Assembly: GCA_002778195.1 (NCBI GenBank)
Contig: PCDI01000004.1
Location: 1,000,733-1,064,732 of the forward strand
Length of the DNA: 64,000 bases
Reading direction: 5' to 3'
Source: Raffaelea ambrosiae
Taxonomy: Eukaryota; Ascomycota; Sordariomycetes; Ophiostomatales; Ophiostomataceae
Shown here: piece after piece, positions 57,601 to 64,000 of the stretch
Numbering within the stretch: position 1 is the stretch's first letter
Layout: every line of letters begins with the position of its first letter
Position numbers and translations under genes: made by a program
Notes under the pieces: model-generated
What the model was told of the DNA's origin: nothing
Seen by the model: only the letters and a program-made list of their open reading frames with translations
Databases searched by the model: none

Positions 57601-60600
57601 CAAGCCGTTCTCTGGTATTGACACTGGGGGTTGATCCCAGTCATTGCGCCGGTAGCTCGCATACGCTTGCGTCTGGGTGTCTGGATCCGCGCCACGGTTA
57701 AGCAATTCCAAGGCAATGCCTGGGCTCGGAGACTTCAGTGCCACTATCAATGGCTGCTCAACGGAAGACTTGAAAAACTTTTGGTCGTTCCCTCCATACT
57801 GGTACTGCATAATGGTGCTCTCCTGAGCAGCTGCCTTGGCCCATGTGTCAAACTGAATCTGCGGTGCAGCACCGGCATCAAGCAGTGCCGAGATCAGTTC
57901 GTGGTTTCCGGACGTGATGGCTGCCAGAAGCGGGTTTGTAGGAGACATTCTTCCCCAAGGGAAACAAATGTGATTGATGGACCGCGCAGCTCCTGCCTTG
58001 TCGAGATGCAGGAGTAGCCTGACCAGCTCCGTTGCATTTCTGTCGACACACCGCTGGAATGCGGTGTTTCCCTTGACGTCTGCTTGGGACGAGGTGGCAC
58101 CGGAGGCTAGAAGAGCTGCTATCATGTCCGTTGCCTGCTTCAACGGCAGAACCATTGCCAGGACAAGCGTCAGCATCGCTGCAGTCGGCTCGTCGTCATA
58201 GCCATAAATCTTGACGGGCAGAAGCACGTCTGCGCCATATTCCTGTTTTGTTGCATTAGCAATGCCTATTGTGTTGGTACAGAGAAGCGAGAAATGACTA
58301 CCTGGCAGAGAAGCTTTGCTACTTCGGCGTGGCCGCCAACGATCGCGAAGTGCAGCGCGGAGCCGGGCGTGTCCCATGAGATCGCATTGATGTCGTAGAA
58401 ATCGGGCTCTTCGTTGTCATCAATGAGTGCAGCATCTTCTGAGGCATCGTCATCGTCGGTAACATGGACAAAAGACCCTGTTGTTGCAGAAAAGGCGCCG
58501 TTGTCGGAGCCTTCATCGTCAACCATCTCTCCATCATCTTCCGGCTCGTTATCTTCCGACCCGTCGTCGTCCGACTCATCGTCTTCCGATTTATCGCTGT
58601 CCTTGTCTTTTTGATCCTTCTCTTCGGCCTCTTCCGCTTCGTTCGCCGTGCTCTTGTCCATCAGAATCTTGACAATCTCGACATTGCCACGCTGTGCGGC
58701 GAAGTGCAGGGCAGTCCGGCCGTCTGCGAAACGGGCAACGAGCCGAGCCCCGTTGTCCACGAGGCATTGAACAATCTCCGGCGTGGAGTTGGTGACGGCC
58801 AAGTGCAGCGGCGTCCGACCAGTGTGGTCTCGTCTGTTCGGATCTGCACCTTCCTGGTCTAGCCAGTCCTGGACGTGCTCCAAATCGTGGTCCATAATGG
58901 CCTGGCAGAGGCGGGCGGTGTTGCCAACATAAGCCATTTCAGTCCAGTCGTCGTCGGTCGAAGGATTGAAAGAACCAATTTGCTAGAATGTGCCCATGTC
59001 AGTGTGCCTGGTGTTGCTTTCTGGAAGTGGGCAGGCGACTCGGCCTGAGCTGAGGCCGACATGGACTTACCTGTCGGCCAGGGTCGTCCTGGATGAACGA
59101 GACTTCGCCAGAAATGTAAATCTTGCTTTCCTCTTCGGCTATTTTCTTCTCTTCCTCCGTCTCGGGCTTGGGACAGAAGCCACAGCAATCGCGGATAACG
59201 TCCTCGACTCGGCCAAACTAATACAGTCAGCACATATCCTGCACGATACCAGGCACATTTGGAACCTATCTTACAAATGCAGGGTGTCTGTGAAGGTCCA
59301 CATCACGGTCGTGCTTCTGATTCCACTCGGCATTGAGAACTGGTATCGGGAGAATCTTGGTTAGCAAGCTACGGTGCGTGTGCTTGGGAGAATAAACAAT
59401 AAAAAAGAAAAGGGGGGGGGGGGGGGGGGGGCAATAGAATGACGCCACATACGCAGATCCTGGGTGTAGCACAGTTTCTCGATTTTCTTTGCGTTGTATT
59501 TGCGGCCATACGGAATGACAAAGGTGCTGTAGTTGGAGACAGCGTCCTGGATCAGCCACTCGGCCACCTCGTCTTCGAAATTGTCTTTGATGTTGCCACC
59601 GTGGGCGTCGGTATCGTCTTGCTCGGGAAGCGGCGGCCGGCCACGCTCCTTGCGACGCTGTGTTGCGTATTGCGAGCGAGCATCGGGTGTCGGGAGTTTC
59701 TCGAGAATGAGAAGGCGAGCAAGTCCAAGTGTGCGCTGGAAACTGCGGTCAAAAATGGTAGGGTCGATACGGGAGCGGTCCAGCTCGGGCCAATGAATTT
59801 CAAAGTTTCGGTGACTGTACTTGGACAGACGGTTTTCGTACGACGGGCTGCGGCGGGAGAGATCAATGTGGTTGATTTGGGTCACGTAGGACTGAAGAGC
59901 TCGTGGAGTGCAGTAGACCTGTTTGCCATCATAGGCAGCTCCGGAGCTATCGATGTCGAACCCCGTGAGAATTTCAGAGATGGACTTGTAAATTCGGAGG
60001 ACGATCTGCCAGAAGCGTGTCAGAAGCAATTGAATACCAAAAAAATTTAAATAAAAAAAAAAAAATAAGAAAGCCCCCCAAAATCCGGACCGGTCCTCTG
60101 CAACTCTCCAACTGACCTGGATATGACGAGTTGGGTACTGGCTGCCTGGAAAAGAGACAAAGGTACTCGATTAGTTTGTCGTCCTTTCAGGGGAATGGTG
60201 GATTCAAAAGACGGTCTCAACCCACAAATCGTGATAGCATGCTTCGTTCGCACTGTTGTGGTCTCGGCCAAGATCGAGTCCCGGACCTTGGTCTCGATGT
60301 CTTTGATCTTCTCAATGGCCTCAGCCTCGCCGAGGCCGTACAAGAAGAGATCGACGTCCGAGGCCGGACAAAACTTTTCGTGGTAGTACTCGCGCAGGGC
60401 ACGCTTGGACTTGCTGTACTCGTCGGGAATGGGCAGCAGACAGTTGACAACGGAGGAGCCGGCTGCCACAATGTTGCTCCAGTCGATGTCGGACAGAGCC
60501 GATTCTGAAAACATAAAAAAGTTGTTCTGGAAATCTTTGAGCGAGCTCACGGTGGCGGCGGCACCATTGGGGTGGCGGTTCTCGTCCGGCAGGGCCATGA

Positions 60601-60874
60601 TGTACTTGGACTTTTCCTCATCGGACTCGGCCTCCAAGTTGCGCGCGCGGATGGTGACTGCCGGGTTGTTCTCGGCGAAGAGCGGCACCACATTGACGTA
60701 CTGGTCCTGCAGAGCCGGGTGGCCGGGCTCCTGGGCAAACAGCTCTCGGACACTGGCTTCGAACTTGCGGTAGGGCTCAAAGAGCTCCCCCGCAGGCGTA
60801 TCCGGATGCTTGGCCAGCAGGCTGGGCAGCTCGGCATGAGGAGCCGGAACGGCGGGCAGCCGAACGAACGGCAT
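54671..60874 (-). CDS. Large nucleotidyltransferase-like / ankyrin-repeat fusion protein
   Basis: Eleven exons on the minus strand: 60874-60226, 60145-60117, 60005-59453, 59339-59275, 59217-59071, 58982-58302, 58242-57146, 57065-56696, 56615-56224, 56120-55873, 55791-54671. All phases fit and give 1783 aa. Exon 2 is only 29 nt. Residues about 115-410 resemble a nucleotidyltransferase fold: a GS pair in AAGSSVVNCLLP (139-140), then SDVDLFLYG with D173 and D175 as the likely metal-binding DxD, and GFDID (243-245) as a possible third carboxylate. From about residue 490 come ankyrin repeats (GRTPLHLAV, GRTALHFAAQRGNVEIVKIL, NTAFQRCVDRNATELVRLLL, GFTPLLMAAYTGRTDVAAIL, GNTLLHGLV), with an Asp/Glu/Ser tract inside exon 6. 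Similar proteins occur in other ascomycetes as unnamed ankyrin proteins. Activity and substrate are unknown. Confidence 0.85.
59412..59431. repeat. G20 homopolymer inside an ankyrin-gene intron
   Basis: Twenty consecutive G on the plus strand, so a C20 tract on the sense strand of intron 3 (59452-59340), starting about 21 nt after the donor. Confidence 0.9.
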
Positions 60875-62760
60875 ATTGGTGGGCGGCGAAGGCGGAGCCG
60901 ATGTGGTCAACGGTCTGATAGCCGGTGTGAATTGGCAGAGCCGCGTTTGAGCGCTGCCTCAATTGTGGCAGAAACAAAGCTGGGAGCTGGTAGAAAGCTC
61001 GAGGAGTATGTAAATGTTTGGCAAGAGCTGAGTGTTGCTTGGAGCGTCTTTCTTTTTTGCAAGTTCAGGGGGTATTATAAGGGAAATAAATAAATAAATA
61101 AAAACCCGAGATCACAACTAAAACATGGACACAACAGGAAAGGCACAAACAGACAGAAGAGAACCAACGAGGAAGAAAGACAGAGTGTGGAACAGCAATT
61201 CGAGGAGAAGAAAAGCAGAACGAAGAAAAGCAATTGGTAAGATGGGAAGTGGACGAGCTGGAACTGCTCGCGAGATTGGCAAATGAGGTTCGAGCACCAG
61301 GCTGCTAGTGATTCTGAGCGTCAATGGGCAAAGGAGGTCGGTGGGAACACACTGAAAGACCCGAGACGAGAGCTAGAGGAATCGACACCCTGGACGAGAA
61401 GAGGCGAGAAGTGGCGAGCAGAGGCAAATATATAAGCAGTTAGCCTCGACGGCCATGGCGATTTGGAAAGGATTAAAAAGTCGGGCCTGCCGTTTAGATT
61501 TGGGGTCAAGGAGAAAGAGCTAGTCAAGATTCGATGGTTCCTGTGCCTGTAGGCAGGGACGACCCATCTCCTCTACGGCGCATCCTGCGAGAGGCGTGGG
61601 CCGTAGCTTCCTTATTCGTTTACAGTTACCCCACGATGTTTTCAGCTGCTCAGCTGGGTCCCACTGGAAATACGAGACTGTTGCCTTACCCTGCCTGGTT
61701 CTCTGGGGCGTTTGTGGGATAGTAAGCCCCCCCTTCATGTAGGATGGGAAAACACACTATCCACTCGGCCGACTCGGTATCATATCTGTGTGCGTGTGGT
61801 GTGTGTGTGTGACAGCATTCACAGCCCACCTGCTACACCGCGAGCAATTGTCGTGAACTGCGAAACAGTCTTTGGGCGGTGGCGGTAGAACAGCACACTA
61901 ACTAGTTGCAGCCATAGTTTGGGTTGACTTTAAGGGTGCCACGAAGTGCAGCTGAGCCAACAAAAAAGAAGGCATCTTACCCTGTATCGTAGGTAGTTAG
62001 TTCTCACCCGGAACCAGGCAGAGCAAACGGACCATTGAAAACTTATTTTTGGCTATTTAGCTGTGAGAAAGCAAGCGCTATGCACAAACCCGAAAAAATA
62101 CGCCTCAGCCGTACACCGTAAGACTTGCCATAAAGAGCAAGCTGTGCGCCAGTGGTCAGCGGTGAAACGGTCAGTTCTACTTATCGGAGGGACTAGTATC
62201 CCATGCCGCGGACTAACAAAGGTCTCACTCGAAAGATGACTATCTGATATTCCTTGCTGGCTGGAGTTGCTGCAACAGATAGATGCTGGTTCTAATAGAC
62301 AATATTATATCCCCAAGAATGCACTGGACAAGCCCAACAAAAAGGCAAATATGAGAAAAGAGAAAAGAGAAAAGACAAAACACTCGACACACTCGACACA
62401 CTCGAAACACACGTAATGACGACGATATGAAACTAAGACCCCCAAAAAAAAAAAGAATCAGTACAAAATGGCGAGCAAACAAAATAAGAGAGCAAAAAAA
62501 AAACACACTTAAAAAAATACAATGTGCCAATTGTGCCACAGAATGACCCTTCCAGTCTGGTTGACTGTGTGGTCGCGTTCTTTTATCTATATTATAACCT
62601 GCCCCGTTGTCTGCCCCGTCTGTTTCCCGTTGTTGCCCATGCCTTCCCCTTCCTACAGTTCACGCCCGTTTCACTCCAGTCGCTCCTGGACGGCGTTTCA
62701 GTTCGGCTTCATTCGTCTACCCGGTCTCGATTCGACTCGATTCGGTTCGGTTCAATTCGA
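60875..62760. other. Intergenic, 1.9 kb
   Basis: Upstream region of the nucleotidyltransferase-ankyrin gene and 3' region of the V-ATPase subunit f gene. It contains an (AAAT)n run at about 61083-61103, a TG run near 61795, and three CACTCGACA-type units near 62380. No supported gene. Confidence 0.5.
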
Positions 62761-63452
62761 TTACTGCAACGCAATAGCTCCTCTCCGATTCTCCCGCAGA
62801 TGCAATACGCCTTGCAGGCCGCAGAACACTAAGAAGCCCTGTTGAAAAGAAGAGAAGAGGTTAGCCGGACAATTCCCCAGGGGAAAAGGGGGGCCAAGAG
62901 AGTTCCAGAGAAGTCCAGAGAAGCCCAGAGCCGGGTTTGACTGGATCAGAGGGAGGTTACGAACCGCATAGATAATAACGGCAATAAAAATGGTAGCCGC
63001 GACCTCCGGGCCGTTCTCGGGGTCGTTGATCCCGCCGACCATCTCATGGTGGTTGTTCCGGAACAGCAGGCCGAGGATGGAGAGGATGATGATGGCAAAC
63101 GTGGAGATGACGACGCTGTAGAGAAAAAAAAAGAGTTGTGTGTTAGCCGAAGGTCCGTTGTGCATCACCCAGTGCCCCCTAGGTGTCCCCTAAGGGTTGT
63201 TTTTCTCATCGTTCCCGTTCTTCCACATCGCATCTTCCTTCTGTGTGATCGCATCTCCCTTGTTGTGTCTTGTGTGTTGCTGCTTTCCTTCTCTTCTTCA
63301 GTCGGTTGGACTCTATTCTTCTTCTTCTCCTCCTCTAGCCGATTCGCCATCTCTTCTCCATTTCTCCCATCTGCATCTTCCCCCGCCGTCCCCCCCCTGC
63401 CCCAGAAAGCTTACCAGGACCACGCCTGCACCGCGCTCACGACCGGCTTCAT
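62761..63452 (-). CDS. V-ATPase Vo subunit f (Ypr170w-b / RNASEK family)
   Basis: Three exons (63452-63415, 63115-62965, 62838-62761) give 88 aa, a gene easily missed because its longest exon is 151 nt. The product starts MKPVVSAVQAWSCVVISTFA, then ILSILGLLF, RNNHHEMVGGINDPENGPEVA, TIFIAVIIYAGFLVFCGLQG and a basic tail. It has two membrane helices flanking the conserved NHxxxVGxINDPExGPxVA loop. This pattern matches yeast Ypr170w-b, found as subunit f in cryo-EM structures of the yeast Vo sector, whose animal relative is RNASEK. The protein sits beside the c-ring of the vacuolar proton pump; its exact role is unclear. Intron 1 is 299 nt (GTAAGC...CAG, phase 2). Intron 2 has a GTTCGT donor, but the junction IIYA-GFLVFCG agrees with the family. 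Confidence 0.88.
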
Positions 63453-64000
63453 GATGATCAGAGTGTCGTCGGGTCGCGGACCGGGCACGGAAGAGGGGGC
63501 TGTGTAGGAGGTGGATGAAACGTCCTGGCGATGGAACGTCCGGCTGATGCTGCTGCTGGTGCCGTGCGAGGGACGGTCGCGCAATTCGATGCCCGCAGAG
63601 GTGTTGTTGGGGTCTGCGCGCGTGGATGTGGTGCCGCTGTTGCCGCGGCTTCGAGAGTGGGCGTGGTTGTGGCGAGAAGAAAACGAAGAAGCTGGTGTGT
63701 TGTTGTTTGTGAGTGTCGATCGTCGACGTTGCATGAGTGCGGCACTTCTTTTTTGGGGGGTTGGACGCTCGCAGACGCAAAACACAAGAGCGAGCGAAAG
63801 AGTAAAAGAAGAGCGGGTCAGGGAAAGAGAGAGGCTGATTCGCTGGAGACCAGACCAAACCCAGTGCCAACACAAAGCCGAGGGGAGGGAAAAAAAAAAA
63901 GGCGCTTGAGAAAAAGGGACGAGCTAAGAGCTTCCTCTATGATAAGGCTGGACGGGGGGCAGGAGGCAGGAACAGGTGCCTAATGCTCGTCGTAATTTAG
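63453..64000. other. Upstream region of V-ATPase subunit f, to window end
   Basis: No supported gene. GC- and purine/pyrimidine-skewed leader with poly-A near 63890; open frames here do not resemble proteins. Confidence 0.45.

Overview
This 64-kb window is nuclear DNA of a filamentous ascomycete (Pezizomycotina, most likely Sordariomycetes). The evidence is the gene structure and gene families: short introns (mostly 50-150 nt, with a few longer) that mostly have GTAAGT/GTATGT-type donors and CAG/TAG acceptors, CT-rich leaders, and typical fungal families (Zn(II)2Cys6 regulator, NNP nitrate transporter, Kar9, BLM/Sgs1-type RecQ, Aro3-type DAHP synthase). The lineage below class is not resolved here. 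I found seventeen protein-coding genes. Exons were joined by hand from splice signals, reading-frame phase and family resemblance, so every multi-exon coordinate is a model. No rRNA, tRNA, CRISPR or intact transposon was recognised.

Left third (1-25000): a small Cys-rich CYSTM-like protein (828-1167,+); the actin-binding protein Abp1 with an ADF-H domain and two SH3 domains (3195-5755,+); an FMN-dependent lactate monooxygenase-like enzyme (6635-8085,+); a Zn(II)2Cys6 transcription factor in four exons (11962-8880,-); a spliceosomal-type WD40-cyclophilin (17816-15132,-); an APH-fold phosphotransferase (19071-20531,+); a FAR-17a/AIG1-type membrane hydrolase (21142-21887,+); and phenylalanine-sensitive-type DAHP synthase (22802-24437,+) with general-control (CPC1/Gcn4-like) motifs both upstream and in an intron.

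Middle (25000-43000): cytochrome c1 of respiratory complex III (25255-26830,+), with CCAAT boxes upstream; an MBD4-like mismatch DNA glycosylase (27843-29663,+); a nitrate transporter of the NrtA/CrnA family (31866-29927,-), with a close pair of GATA motifs upstream; a DUF1275 membrane protein (35903-36891,+); and a 1774-aa BLM/QDE3-type RecQ helicase (37600-42983,+).

Right third (43000-64000): a Kar9-domain spindle-positioning protein (47790-43996,-); a conserved fungal protein of unknown function (52095-54113,+); an 11-exon gene for a 1783-aa protein joining an N-terminal nucleotidyltransferase-like domain to many ankyrin repeats (60874-54671,-); and the tiny three-exon gene for V-ATPase subunit f, the yeast Ypr170w-b/RNASEK family (63452-62761,-).

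Neighbouring genes do not form an obvious metabolic cluster. They are mostly housekeeping functions (actin patches, respiration, aromatic amino acids, nitrate uptake, genome maintenance, V-ATPase) separated by microsatellite-rich intergenic DNA, with the longest gaps (about 4 kb) between divergent genes. The least explained item is the nucleotidyltransferase-ankyrin protein. The MBD4-like glycosylase, the conserved unknown at 52095, the two general-control motifs at the DAHP synthase gene and the repeats inside introns also deserve a second look.
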